DNA from: Trichosphaerium sp. ATCC 40318
Lineage: Eukaryota; Discosea; Flabellinia; Trichosidae
DNA: 64,000 bases
Reading direction: 5' to 3'
Assembly: GCA_038496445.1 (NCBI GenBank)
Contig: JALMLS010000612.1
Span: 372,001-436,000, forward strand
The notes beneath the pieces were generated by a model. It did no database searches. It was given only the letters and a program-made list of their open reading frames with translations, and was not told where the DNA came from. The translations under genes were made by a program, and so were the position numbers. Every line of letters starts with the position of its first letter. Position 1 is the stretch's first letter. Shown here piece by piece: positions 35,043 to 47,600 of this stretch.

Positions 35043-35378
35043 CTATGGGTCTATCTGTACAATAGCACCATGTCTTTCTTTTTTACCAGGGAACCTGTAA
35101 TAGGCTGTGTGATATCCCTTATGGTTATAAGGGGACGTAAAGTAAACAAAGCGGCTGAAGCGAGCGCGAGGGCTTTTGTATTGACAAGCCATATACGTTC
35201 GATAGACCTTTACACCAGTATTTCTGGTCCACCTAAACAGTGGGCATCTACAGTCTCGAATGTAGCGCCCTGATCTTGCTCTAGTCTGATCAAGGACATT
35301 TACGCTACATGTGTATGCAATGGCCGGTACTACGGCAAATGCAACGAATACAAGTAAAACGAGCAAGAGGTGTTGCAT
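35043..35378 (-). CDS. Small secreted cationic protein
   Basis: Single exon of 111 codons. A signal peptide (MQHLLLVLLVFVAFAVVPAI) is followed by a basic, Tyr/Arg-rich mature part with four cysteines (YTCSVNV, DCRCPLF, MACQYKS). One intronless exon is unusual for this window but normal for such a short gene. Size, charge and secretion resemble small effector or antimicrobial-type proteins, though no family is recognised. Confidence 0.5.
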   Translation of the reverse strand: MQHLLLVLLVFVAFAVVPAIAYTCSVNVLDQTRARSGRYIRDCRCPLFRWTRNTGVKVYRTYMACQYKSPRARFSRFVYFTSPYNHKGYHTAYYRFPGKKERHGAIVQIDP

Positions 35379-35406
35379 TGTTTGGGTAAAGCAAATAGCT
35401 TACTTA

Positions 35407-35721
35407 AATACGGAACGCACAGCAAATTTGGAAACTCTTGCCTTTATAAGCACTCCAGCCCCAATAGAGTATATCGTTATGACACGGCACATAACATGCA
35501 TAAGAGACAATGTTTGCACAAAACAACTTTGAATTTCGTAACACCGTTGTTTTTGTACCAGAGACTGAGTATTGTACACGTATAAACATAAAACCCGACA
35601 ATAATGCCCAAATGAAGTAATATACCGCAGTTGGTTTCAGGTACCGGAACAGTTGCATGCGTAAAGCAACTTGCGACTTGCAACAAAACGCCTTTGAGCA
35701 TTTTTTCTCAACTAGCACCAT
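35407..35721 (-). CDS. Small single-pass membrane protein, hypothetical
   Basis: ATG at 35721 gives MVLVEKKCSKAFCCKSQV, then MQLFRYLKPTA and one membrane helix (VYYFIWALLSGFMFI). The exon likely ends before GTACAATAC. A join to SFQICCAFRI is possible but needs an intron of about 160 nt. A basic N terminus before one helix suggests a tail- or signal-anchored protein. No family recognised. Confidence 0.3.
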
Positions 35722-35759
35722 AGCAACCCTATTACACACAAAAAATACTAGTTCTGCAA

Positions 35760-36001
35760 TTAGTGTTTACATCGACTGTGATGTGATTGTATAGTCCGTA
35801 TTGTTATCCCTTGCTCTTTGTTGCAAAAAGAAAACAGTGCTACAGTAGCATAACCTACGCACGGCGATGCCGATAATAAGGTTTTTGTACTGTTTTTTTG
35901 AGCAAGCGAAACTTCTTTGGTAGATCATACTTTTTGCCGATAATCCGGTCAATTCCGGCTTGAGACAACATTTGGAGTTGTGCTAAACTAGACGTACTCA
36001 T
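35760..36001 (-). CDS. Small basic protein, hypothetical
   Basis: ATG at 36001 opens MSTSSLAQLQMLSQAGIDRI, then KKYDLPKKFRLLKKTVQKPY. A GTGCGT...GCAAG intron joins RHR in frame to ITIRTIQSHHSRC and a stop, about 62 residues. Lys/Arg-rich. No family recognised; the splice is plausible but unproven. Confidence 0.3.
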
Positions 36002-37354
36002 TCTATTTTCAATTTCAATTTTGACAAGCGTTACAAGACACCCGTAAATTCGGAGGAATTGACTCAGATTATCGATAAACTTTTGTATCGATAAATTTTT
36101 TTTTCCACTTGACCACGCAAAGCCGGGAAGCTAGTTGATGCCGGTGAACCAGCCGGTATCAAGGGTCACCGTAGAGGTCGGTCATTCAGCCGGCCTTGTA
36201 GTACCGACAATAGGTAAATGAATGCGGTAACTATACCAACTTACCCCCAATTCATGAGAACAGCATGTTCTCCCTGTCATTCTTTGGAGCCTGAAGCCCT
36301 TGCACTCAATGAAATAGTTCTAGTGTTTTGATCCTGTTTGCTAGTTATGGGGACCAATACAACGTTATACATCCCTCTGAATAGTTTTCTATGTCTGTCT
36401 TTTGTTGTTCAACCAACGCGAGTAGCAGAATACCTTTACAACACTAAACTAGCTCTAAATACTAGCCAAATTTGTCGCTAGTACAACTTACAAGCCTGTA
36501 AAAAGGTAACTCCAACTTTTGAAACAGTGTTGGCTCAAGTACAATGGTCAGTGGGCAAGATCCAGGCTATGGCTCTTGTAACTTGGATCATATCGTATAT
36601 TTTTGAATCCAGCAATGTAGATAGGCATGTAAATTTATAAATTTATCACTTTTTCAATGTTGAATTTGTCACAACAAAAGTACTAGGAAACCTCAAAAGT
36701 AAAAAATTTGCAAAATACTGGTCATTACCTGTGCCTATAACGACTTCGCCACTAGCTACAACTTCCAATTGCAATACGAATTATACGTATGAAAACTGCT
36801 TGCTCAGAATGCTTTTGCGTAACAGCTAATGTATTTCTATTAACCTTGAAATATGCCCGCTGAATCTGTGGGACTTTGCAAGGTATATCTCAAGGGAAAA
36901 TAACATGCTAAGCCGTGAAATGTAACAAGTTACCAAAGCATAAATTTATAAATTTATGCTACTACCTTAAACCAAAAGGAGCTTGCCTGATTTCCAGCTG
37001 GCAGTACTGAAGCCCGTATAGGTTTGATGGTTTGTTAATCATAAAGGAGGTAAAAACTCAAAAAAGTGGCAACTGGCAACATAGTTATTGGAGTTGCATA
37101 GTTTCTGTTAGCAAACTATGCTATTTGATGCGCTTATGATAACTGAAAGTGCAACAACCCAAACAGGCGGTTATTTCCTTACACTTAGCTACACTTTTGT
37201 CTACCATATGTCGCTTTATTTTGTTCCAGCGTTTGAAATATTTCCTGTAGTACTACAATGCAGATCCGGCATTAGCGTATAAAACGGATCACTACCAACG
37301 AAAGGTTATCTCTAGAAAAATCCATTTAGTTCATCTGTCAATAGAATGGAATTG
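36002..37354. other. Non-coding stretch, 1.35 kb
   Basis: No gene supported. It contains a GC-rich patch with repeated CCGGT/ACCGG words (36118-36230), two copies of a TAAATTTATAAATTTAT palindrome-like element (36630-36646 and 36938-36959), and stop-rich AT sequence. Confidence 0.5.
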
Positions 37355-38542
37355 TTAATCTACACTGTATTTAAGTGTATGAACACCAGCCAATGCTTCA
37401 ACACCATCATCCGTTACGCGATAACAGTAGCGTATATTAACTGTGTGGGCTCCTGCTAGGGCTTTAACACCTTCATCTGTTATTTGACTACACCTAGATA
37501 GATCAATAGTATGAACTCCTGCTAAGGCTTTAACACCTTCATCTGTTATTTGACTACAGCTAGATAGATCAATAGTATGAACTCCTGCTAGTGCTTTAAC
37601 TCCATCATCCGTTATTGCAGAACAATTGGAAACTGTAATTTTATGGACTCCTGCTAAAGCTTTAACACCTTCATCTGTTACTTCATTAAAATCTAGCCTA
37701 ATTGTATGAACGCCAGCCAATGCTTTAACTCCATCATCCGTTATTCGTTTACAATCATTTAGATAAATTGTATGGACCCCTGCCAATGCTTTAACTCCAT
37801 CATCCGTTATTGCAAAACACCAAGATAGCTCAATAGTATGAACTCCTACTAAAGCTGCTACTCCATCATCTGTTAATTCAATACAACCTTTAAGTTTAAT
37901 TGTATGAGCACCAGCTAAAGCTTTAACACCTTCATCTGTTATTAGCTCGCAGTATGATAGATCAACTGTATGGACTCCTGCCAATGCTTTAACTCCATCA
38001 TCCGTTATTTGAAAACACCAAGATAGATCAATAGTATGAACTCCTGCTAAGGCTTTAACACCTTCATCTGTTATTTGGCTACAGCTACACCATGATAAAT
38101 CAATTGTCCGTATTCCAGCAAGCTGCGCAAGCATCTCATCATTCACGTCAGTCTTTATACTGGAATGAAACCATCCAACTTTATATGTGGTAAAGCTAAT
38201 ACCATCAATGACTTTGAAGCCACTAAAGTCAATATTTTTGTCCAACTTGGACAGTTCGAGCGCGTAAGCGCCATGTAGGTACTGCAAATCTTTTTGGTTG
38301 ATACGAAACTTAATAGCAATTGTACTTGTACTGATTAAATGTCTAGACAGCGTTCTAAGCCTTCTTCTAGATTTAATAATAATTGTTCTACCACTCGTAT
38401 ATCCTACATGCTGTACTGCGATATTGGATAATAAATGTGATGTTTGAGCAATTGAACGCATAGAGAACGCAGGAACAAACTGTAGAATGTTAACTATTAC
38501 TTCAACGGGTATCTCATCAAAGAATGCTGTATTTGAGTTCAT
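37355..38542 (-). CDS. F-box / leucine-rich repeat protein, intronless
   Basis: A single 395-codon exon from the ATG at 38542 (the longer frame begins only at a GTG). The N-terminal F-box is FDEIPVEVIVNILQFVPAFS with HLLSNIAVQHV, which would bind Skp1 in an SCF ubiquitin ligase. A linker follows, then about twelve leucine-rich repeats with unit DDGVKALAGVHTIDLSWCSQ, close to identical to each other in places. It ends at 37355. Tandem units of 66-69 bp differ by few bases, so the array has expanded recently. In a genome where most genes have many introns, an intronless gene of this size may be a retrocopy or acquired gene. Confidence 0.82.
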   Translation of the reverse strand: MNSNTAFFDEIPVEVIVNILQFVPAFSMRSIAQTSHLLSNIAVQHVGYTSGRTIIIKSRRRLRTLSRHLISTSTIAIKFRINQKDLQYLHGAYALELSKLDKNIDFSGFKVIDGISFTTYKVGWFHSSIKTDVNDEMLAQLAGIRTIDLSWCSCSQITDEGVKALAGVHTIDLSWCFQITDDGVKALAGVHTVDLSYCELITDEGVKALAGAHTIKLKGCIELTDDGVAALVGVHTIELSWCFAITDDGVKALAGVHTIYLNDCKRITDDGVKALAGVHTIRLDFNEVTDEGVKALAGVHKITVSNCSAITDDGVKALAGVHTIDLSSCSQITDEGVKALAGVHTIDLSRCSQITDEGVKALAGAHTVNIRYCYRVTDDGVEALAGVHTLKYSVD

Positions 38543-38991
38543 GCTTTTATGTATTTGTGTATGTGCTGTTGAGGCTTTATTTTGATACCCCACGTGAAGT
38601 TCTTTGACAGTTTTTGTTTCCTTTTATTGAAGAGATGTATCTACCAGTCCTTAAACGTACTAATACCTAGCGGGAAGTAAAGGTGTTGATAGTTTATTGG
38701 GTCACCGCAAACAGTCTGTATCAAACCAAACTACGTAGCACTACAACCACCGACCCTACTTCAAACAACTAACGCCATTGGGGTTCTTCAGACGCTCACT
38801 TCAACCTTTGATTGTTTGATATCAGAAGAAAGCGACTAGGCTTCAAATACGTTTTTTGTGCGTAGAAAAGGAGACACAGCGTATTTACAACGTTTGTGGA
38901 GTTCACTTTTTATCTGAGATTGACGTTGCGTTAAAAAAAAAGAATAATAGCTACAGGTACCCCTTTAGGTTAAATCTTACAGTAATGGTGC
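38543..38991. other. Intergenic, nothing recognised
   Basis: Spacer between the LRR gene and the stop of the next minus-strand gene. No gene recognised. Confidence 0.45.
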
Positions 38992-41900
38992 TTATGTATT
39001 TATTGCAATGTGTGTATTTTGTTTTGGGAACATTAAAGTTGTCTTCATTTCAGTTACCGACTTGGGCAATTCTAATAAAGGCTTAACGCCAGTATACTTT
39101 ATACCATCAAAAGTAACATGTGGACAAAAGTATCTGATTGTTGCAATCACGGCATCAATGTTATCACCCCACCAATAAGGAATTGGCACAACTGTCACAC
39201 CTTTTAAAAAAAAACCGATTTAGTAAAATGTTGTGGTCTTTCTGGACAAACAAAATTTGTGGATTGTAATGATATATTTCTCTCTGTTTTCGTTTGAGGT
39301 ATTTAAACTAGTAATCATCCCAATGAAAAGAGAAAAAGAATTTGTTAAACGAAAAAAAGTAAACGAACCAATTTCACGACAAATTGCAAGCTTCTCAGTG
39401 TCTAGAGCATCTCTAGAGCTTGTAGATAAACCTTCAGGAAATATGTTATCCTTATAATGTTGCTCTCCTACAAGTCAATGAGTCATAAAAATATAACCAT
39501 AAAAGGAGGGTCAGACGTTGAAGAAAACAACATACCTTGGTATTCAACGACAATATCTAATTTAGGTATAAAAATATCAACTATTATTGGTGCGCCAGTA
39601 CTAGCCCTTAAACCAATGCAATGTTCTTCAAGAACAGAAAATTGAGGTAATATGCCCTGTATACACCTACTGAGGTACCTTGGAGAAACCTTTAAAAAAA
39701 AAGAACAAAGACAATTTGAGGTTTAGGTAGTTGATTCCATTTGCGTCTCCTTACCTTTGATTCGACTTTTGGTTCATGTGAAACTTTGTCCAATCCCAAG
39801 CGAACTCAGAGTCAAGCATTGATAATGCTTGAGGGTAATACTTTAATATACCGTATCCGCCAAGTGTTCTTATCTGGTGTTTTGAAACATTATACCTTTC
39901 AGCAGTTTAGTATCTTTTACAACTTTTGCTTTGACATTCCGTTCTCAAAATATTCTTACCATGCTGAAGGCTCTGTGATTTTCAAGCTAGCTGCAACAGT
40001 TTGTAAGAATTTTGCCTGATGGACTGTATTGGCCCATCTATTCGTAGGCTGCATAGGTATTAATTTATGTTGCCACCCGTAAGTGTGGTAAGTGACGCTC
40101 AATAGTCTCTTCAAAGAACCATACCTTCAAGCAATTAAAAACAAACTCATGATAAATAACGTACTTTTTAATCATATCTCCTCCGCCTCGATGTATCACA
40201 TCATTGGCGTCAAATCTATACCAATCATTTAATACTTTAACACCTAGTCTTTGACCAATATCATTTAACCGATTTCTTTCATTTTCTGCCCAATGAGCAT
40301 TTCTTGAAGGAAGATTAATATATGCATTACAATATGTTGTATCAAGCCGAAACTTACTTGAAGAATCCTGGAATCCATGCGTAATGGCTATATATACATT
40401 GCATTGCAAAACTTACAGAATTCTTGTACCTAAAGGATCATTAATAAGTAGTCCATTTCGAAAACTATTGATGCTTACTTTCGCATGATAGCACGTTCTC
40501 CTGTGTTTATAATATCATGACTTGTTACATTATACCAAGAATCCATATTTTTGATATTAAGTAACTCTGCAATACGTTCCATTGTAACACGTTGATAAGT
40601 AAGGTCATGAATGTTACCAGACAACATCTCATCACTTTTTTTGTTAATTTTAGTACATAACATGATTTACACCTTTGTAACGTACTCAAACTTTGATATA
40701 TTCCATCTATGGTTTGGGAATATTGCTTGAACTGCATTGGAAATAGCATTATCATACCTTCAAAAAAAGTACCATTAGCACCAACCTCTCAGATTAATTA
40801 CTGCAGATAAAATGTTTACTAAGTAAAAAAGCTCAATTTCTGAACGTACATAGACAGTATGATATTACCTCCCTCGTTCAGCGCATCTCTAGACATTACG
40901 GAATACCAATCATCCAAAATTTTAACGTTGAGTTTCTCGGCAAGAGATTGCATGAGCTTAGATTGATTATGTACAGAACTCCAATAATAATTTGGTGGAC
41001 GCCTTTTTTTGTTAGGGTAGTTTAACCACATTATAATCTTTATTTGCCCGTACATGAACTTCCATGCTTCCCAGTAGTAGTTGGGGAATAAAGATTGTAG
41101 CATTTTTGATATAGATTTACCATACCTATGCGAAAAACAAGTTGTTAAAAATAGAAACAGATAAAAGTATAAATTCTAAAAATAGTTTTTGGTCTACTGT
41201 GACCATACAACACAAAATATTAAAGTCAATACGTACTTCTGCATTAAACCTTCCGCAATACGCGCTAAATTCGATGATTCAACTTTATACCAACCGTCTA
41301 AAGTCTTTATATTTAAGGTAGAAGCCACACTTTGAATTTTTTGCATTTGGTTCTCTTTGTTATCCCAGAACTTTAATGGCATATTTCTAAACAGTATATT
41401 AATAAACAACGAGGTGATGAAGTACATAAAACATAAATTAGACACAAAGATAGGGAACGAGAAGCGCTCAAATAAGAGAAGAAAAAAAAAAATTACATAA
41501 AGCGCCAGTTTTCCCATTCGAATTCTGGGTATGTCGTGCTCAATAAAGCTGATATAGATCCGTGATGCCTAATATAAGTAAAGGTACTGTATTGGGATCG
41601 TCTGAAACATACTGTGAAAGCAAGGTTCGCCCACCATTTTCATAAAACTGACCACTGCGTTTTGCATACCAATCTTCGAGACATTTAACGCCTATTTTTT
41701 CGCCTATAGCACTGACAAGGTGTCTTCGATTACTCTCATCACTCCAATATGCACTTGGTACAGACCTATTCATTATGATTACGTCATGTAAGACACTACA
41801 AGTTCGTAGTGAAACTATTAAATGACTCTCAGCTGTCTTCTGAAGAACGTACTTAAAACGCCATGAAGCCCACGTGTGTTTTGGAAATACTTGTGGTAAT

Positions 41901-42245
41901 AGTTTTGCAATAGAGTTACTCTGATTCTTATTGGCAAGTGGTACAATCAATAGCCTCAAGTCACTTGAAACAATAAGTACGACCATAGCAAGTTGAATAA
42001 AAAGCTTAATGAGCTTAGTTTGACATCTAACGTACTTTGAAACGACTCCATTATCGTCAGTAAGAAGTATATCTTGCGGTGTGACGTTATACCACTCATC
42101 TAAAATACAAATGCCAAGTTTTTTGCTTATTTTGTTTATAGCGTCTCTTTTATGTAATACATTGCCTTGTCGTACATATTAGCATAAAAGTTGAACGAAT
42201 GAACGTACCAACATTCGTTATCTTGTTTATTGCTGAAATAGACAT
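38992..42245 (-). CDS. DWY-repeat protein with C-terminal PD-(D/E)XK-like nuclease domain (copy A)
   Basis: Starts MSISAINKITNV (42245). The body is at least seven repeats of about 75 residues. Each has a half of the form IAKLLPQVFPKHTWASWRFK and a half of the form YWSDESNRRHLVSAIGEKIG then VKCLEDWYAK..GGRTLLSQY. Others read LNIKTLDGWYKVESSN, LNVKILDDWYSVMSRD, LNIKNMDSWYNVTSHD, LGVKVLNDWYRFDAND and LKITEPSAWYNVSKHQ. The C terminus carries IVDIFIPKLDIVVEYQGEQH, YKDN, then VTVVPIPYWW: a D...E-x-Q catalytic pattern like Vsr-type/PD-(D/E)XK nucleases. The repeats look like small helical DNA-binding modules. About 20 exons. DNA cleavage is inferred from the motif, not shown. Confidence 0.72.
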
Positions 42246-42650
42246 CCCCTACGCGTGCGCTATCTTAAAACGAAACAATAGGGCTTGTTTATGTTTTGGC
42301 ACATTTCGTGCCTTCTAACAAGGTTGACACATACAAAATGGTCTAGCTTGCAGATAAAATACAATTGCAGTGGTAATAACGCAATCATGGCTTAAAATAT
42401 TTTATTTAAGTACACTGTTCCACCGTTTTATAGCCAATGAAACAACTTTACATAGGTTGGACATAAACTGCTGATGTAGACAATTAGCTACGAGCAATAT
42501 TAGGTGACGACATTAAAATGTCAAGAAGCAATTAAAGGAGCAAAGGATGACGAACATGGAAAAAAAATAACTACACAATTTTTCTTCCTATAGCACAATA
42601 CATTTGTTACATCAGTACAACCGCAAACCGTTTTACCATTTTGTTTTTGT
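42246..42650. other. Intergenic, nothing recognised
   Basis: Spacer between the DWY-repeat gene start and the Galpha stop. No gene recognised. Confidence 0.45.
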
Positions 42651-44427
42651 TTATAGTGGTAACCCAGTTTCTTCTAAATCTTTATCAAGAAGTAACTTTC
42701 TTGTATAACGAAATACTGCCTTCATATTCTCTGTATCAATTGCACAACCTATCTTCGTATGTACATTAACATGTTTTGTCTTTGCCATGTATTTTGTAGT
42801 TATAAATTTTGAAACTTCTTCAAAAGTAGGTTCAACATCAAAGTCTTTAAAAATAGCCTTGATAGCCTTAGCAGATCTTTTAGGAGAAGATTTTAGTTTC
42901 TTCTTTAGTAAATCCGCCTTATTTAACATGAGAAGAATGAATTTATCTCGAAACCATGATGAATTTGACGTTTCTCCAAAAAGCTGAATTGATTCAAGCA
43001 TTCTGTTTGTGGTTGCGTGTTCTTCAAGAACTTGATCAACTAGGGAAATATAATTAGTACAGGCTATCAAATAAAAAGAGTACTCTAAACTACTATGCAT
43101 TGGCAATGAAATTCATGCCGAAATCTTTTTTTTTCGTCATGACAAACAGCGAAAACTCATTTTGATTTGATGTATTTAGTACGTACATGCGTCAATTGCT
43201 CCAATAAAAATGACTGCTGTGACATCACCGAAGCAATGAAGCCATTTCCTTGATATAATGATTAGTAACACGTATCTATTATTCATTATTTAATTTTAAC
43301 GAACCTTCGCTCAGCACGTTGTCCACCGACGTCTACAAGGTTAAAATCTAATTTTCCTATCCTAGAGAAAACGTGTTAATTTTTTCTCTTGCCAAACGCC
43401 GCGACGCCGATTTATACAAATAAAGATACTTACGGAAATTGTAGTTCTACAATGCCAGTTGTACGGAATGTAGCCTTCAGTATATCTTCGTTTGTTGGTG
43501 TAAAATCATCAGCAGCAAATTTAACGGCATTTTTTATATAACTATAGTCGTAAGTTAAAAAAAAATGAACAGGCGAAGACGTTTGCTTGGAACTTCCTTA
43601 AAAAGATATTGTTCAACAAAAACCAAATAAAGCAAATACGACAATTTTTTTACCAATACAGGCTAAACAAGTCATATATTTACGACATTTTTCATTTGAT
43701 TTATGGAGCACAATTGCCTTTTTTTTTATCTCAAAAAAATGGACGTACAAATCAGCTTGACAAGAGAGCTCAGGAATTTCGTTTCTGAACTTCCAAACGT
43801 CTTTTATCGTGCTATCTTTCCAACATGTTTCAATAGATTTTGCAATATCCTTTGTTAGTTTATCTGCATCATATATAACACGTCCAAGCTCCTAAATTAA
43901 AAAAACGTTAATAAATCTTTTTACATAAAACTGAAATAAAAATTCAATTGATACGTTATAATACCTTATTCTCTTCTTCTAACTCCATGTTTCGCTCTTT
44001 TGCAACGAATAAAAGCCATTGCATCGATGTTAAAGCATTATTACGTAGTATAAATTGAAATTTGGAGATTTCCGTCTCGTTCCAACCACCACAGAATACC
44101 AACTTCATTTGCTATTGGGTAGTTAGCTTTTGGTGAAAGAAATTATGTTTTGTGCTTGTTTAACATGTTACCTTTGCGAAAGTCGATTTTCCAGAGCTGC
44201 CAGTACCTGGGGACGAAGCGTTAGATCTTCTGAATAAAACAAATGTGGCTTTTTGTAGTAAAACTTGTAGATTACTCTCTTATGCTATTCATACCTAATA
44301 TGAGTATTTTTATCTCCCTGGCTTGTTCTTTTTTAACGAGTTTCAGTGCTTCGTCTATTTGCTTCGAGCGTTTACGTGCGGCTGGCGTACTCGTGGTTGG
44401 GGCATCTGAACTACCACAGCAGGCCAT
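42651..44427 (-). CDS. Heterotrimeric G protein alpha subunit
   Basis: Starts MACCGSSDAPTT, with Cys3-Cys4 near the N terminus (likely palmitoylation) and no Gly2, so no myristoylation. P-loop GTGSSGKSTFAK differs from the usual GAGESGKS. Switch I is FRTTGIVELQF with the catalytic Arg; switch II is DFNLVDVGGQRAER with the catalytic Gln. Then WLHCFGDVTAVIFIGAID, RMLESIQLF, FILLMLNKADLL (the NKxD motif) and GCAIDTENMKAVF (the TCAT-type motif). It ends EETGLPL, without the Cys used for pertussis toxin modification. About nine exons. The helical domain between P-loop and switch I is short but present. Confidence 0.88.
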
Positions 44428-44620
44428 CGGACAATCCAGGTTAAAGTTTCTAACTTAAGAACTGACTCCACTGACTTTTCGGAGTTTGTAGATTGCACTG
44501 AAGTCAAAGGGGTAAGGGAATAAGTAATTTGTAATCGCGTGATCATTCATTCTAAGCCGCAATCCTTGCTTAATGAAAAACGTGTAGACAGTTTCCGTAA
44601 AAAGCAATCGACTACGCGTG

Positions 44621-47600
44621 ATGAACAGCACGCCACGGTTTAATGTTTCTCGATTATCCGTCCCTGGAGACACTTCTGTGGTATCGCGTAAACGCAAAAA
44701 CGTTGGTAGCAGTTTTCCTGCATCCACTGGACAACCTTCCACCGCAATATCAGCAGTCTCACGCGCGCCGGCTGAAGGATCGGATGGCATTGTAATAATG
44801 GCGATTTGTGAAAACAGATCTAGAGAGGCACGCACCCGCCAGTGTTCGCTTCTAATAAAGGCAACTAGGTGGGTATTGCATCAATGAACCTCAAGAGCCC
44901 TGTTCTTCATATGAGCCAATTCTGCGACAGCGTAACCTACGTAGATACATCGACAGCTATCTTTACAAACCAACCAGCAGAGGTAACGTTCTTGTTTCAA
45001 CAACCATCCTAATATCTTTAGATCTTAATCCCAAATACTGCATTGCATTCTGCACTCCATCAAGTGCGCACAATTACCAAACTTGAATCTAATCTAACAC
45101 AGCTCATTCAAAACCAATATCCTGAAGTACCCGTCATCACTGTTGCGCGCAAATACTTTTCTGAGACTAAAGGCACAGCTCTATTCGTTGTGTCCCTAAC
45201 TTCTTAAAAAAGGAGCGATATGTGTAAACGATTTGGTTCAACAAGAGTGTAAAACAGTTGATATGGGATCTGAGGAACGATACTTATCCCTTGCTGCGGC
45301 AGCAGCATTACTCAAGCACGATTAAAACCTAAAGTAAACTACTAACAGCGAGTAGATACATACAATTTGTTCAACATATTCAATACCCGAAGAACTCTTT
45401 AAAAGTACTTGAATGTTTAGTTGCATTCACTAAAAAGGGTTTTTGAAATAGGTTGAATTTAAAGGAAGCTTTGGGACAGTAGCAATAGATAGAATCTCAC
45501 TACGTGCTCTCGGTACGTTTTAGCAACTATGGCAGTCGTCCTGAGTTCATGTATAGAGGTATTGAGAAGTGCAAGGTCAGGAGATAAAAAGAAATCACTG
45601 TTTGGTGTTGTAAACCATACCAAAACTGTTGGAGGAGGTACACACTGGGTTATATATGTACTACTTATTCCATTGTTTATAAAGCTCGCATGCTTCGTAC
45701 AAACCTTGTTCAACCTTTAAGTGATGTTCCTGCTATCACACAGCGTCTAGCCTCAGTAAAGGAGCTTGTAGAAAACGAACAGGTATGGTAAGCAAAAACA
45801 AACGTGTAACTAACCTTTGTGTTCCACTCTAGATGTATTTCGACGTATCTGGAATTCTGGGACAATTTGTAGATTTAGATCATCTAAGTAAATTGCGGCG
45901 GTTTTTTTTTTCTAACTTCTCAACCTTTAGTCACTTTGTTGGTTCACGTGCCTAATCCTGGAAAGAAGCAAACGCTTAAGAATTCCCAAGCGACTATTAA
46001 AAACATAATTTACTTAAAGCACACGCTCAAACTAATGCCGGGCATCTCAGATGCACTAGAGGTGAACATATAAATATTCTTGTTTTTTTCTGATTGAGCC
46101 TAATACAAACATAAACACAGGATAGCAAGAGCGACTTATTGAAGGCTGCCTGTGCCAATTTCAAGCAAGAAGATGTAGATATTCTTCTAAATTTAATTGA
46201 CAGCATAATAAACGATAACACAGTACTACGTAAAGGTGTTCTACAAATGTTAAGTCAGGTAAGTAGTAGAAACAAATTTCATCCAAATCGATCAATTTGA
46301 GCAAAAAAAACTAAAAACACCAAACCGTAGAAATGCTTTGCTGTGAAGCCAGGAGTTGATGGTATGCTAGATGTTGCCAGACAGATTTACACAGAAACTG
46401 TGAAAGGTACATACTATAAACCATTTTAAATGGCTAAACTCGCTATCCAGATATATACGCAACAGCTGACAGATATCGCGAACACTTTGGTATTTCAAAG
46501 ATTTCAGTGAAATATTCTACCAAAAGAGGATACTATTTCTCTATTCCAGTAACTGGTTACCAGCTACCTCCAATTTTTCTACGATTGTCTAAACAAGGTA
46601 AAACCTGGTAAGCGAGTTGTTTTCGTATTAGTACCTAAGCAGAAGCAGGACTTGTACTACAGACGAGATTGTATCGATAAATCAGCGTAACAAAGAAAGT
46701 CTTCGGGAAGTTTTTGTATTGACAGATAGGATTCTATCAAACCTCATAGCATCTATTCGGGAGCGCTTGGGTGCTATTTATAAGATTGCAGAATCATTGG
46801 CTTTTGTCGATATGCTTACAAGGTCAGTTGAAAAAAATTGTGGTTGTTTACATCTTTTTTTTTAGCTTCGCTACCTATGCTAAACGGAATGATAACTGTT
46901 GTATGTAGTGTCATATTTTCGTAAACATTACTGACATATTAGGTTGTCCTGAAGTAACAAAAGACGGGGCGATAGCCATCAGTCAAGGTGTACGTCTCCC
47001 TTTTTTTCTTTTCTTTTTTTTTTTACACTTTGTCGTTAGAAACATCCTATCCTTGATAGCATAACAAGGTACGCTTTACCATTGGTTAGAACAGAAGTTT
47101 CTGACAGTTGTAAAACGAAGAGAACCTCACATGCCAAACAACACATACGCCTCAGAATCTCAAAATTTTCACATCATCACTGGTCCTAACATGTCTGGTA
47201 AAAGTACATACTTGACGCAAGTATGCCTCTTGACTATTCTAGCGCATGCAGGTACTTCAAACTCCCCATCTGATGATGGTTTTCTTAACTCATTGAAATC
47301 AAAAAAAAAACTAACCAAGTCAAAAAAGGCTGCTATGTGCCTGCAGTTTTTGCTTCTTTCAGAGTCACTGACCGAATATTTACTCGTACGTTACTTTTTT
47401 GATAGTGCAGTTCGAGTACGTTTTTAACAACGAAATATTAAGGCGTTGGCACTAGTGACAGCATAGAGAATAATACTAGTAGTTTCATGCAAGAGCTAAA
47501 AGAAATGTCATCAATACTAAAGGTATGAAGAAAATCGTATTCTGTGTGGTTATCACCCATTTGACGACTATGCATAGAACGCCACAGATAAAAGTTTAAT

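Noticed and set aside
37355-38110. Tandem repeats considered as a CRISPR or satellite array
   Set aside because: They are in frame and encode leucine-rich repeats.
44455-44835. 126-codon minus-strand frame opposite the MSH4 start
   Set aside because: It is the antisense of the MSH4 N-terminal exon and the Galpha promoter side, with no conserved content.
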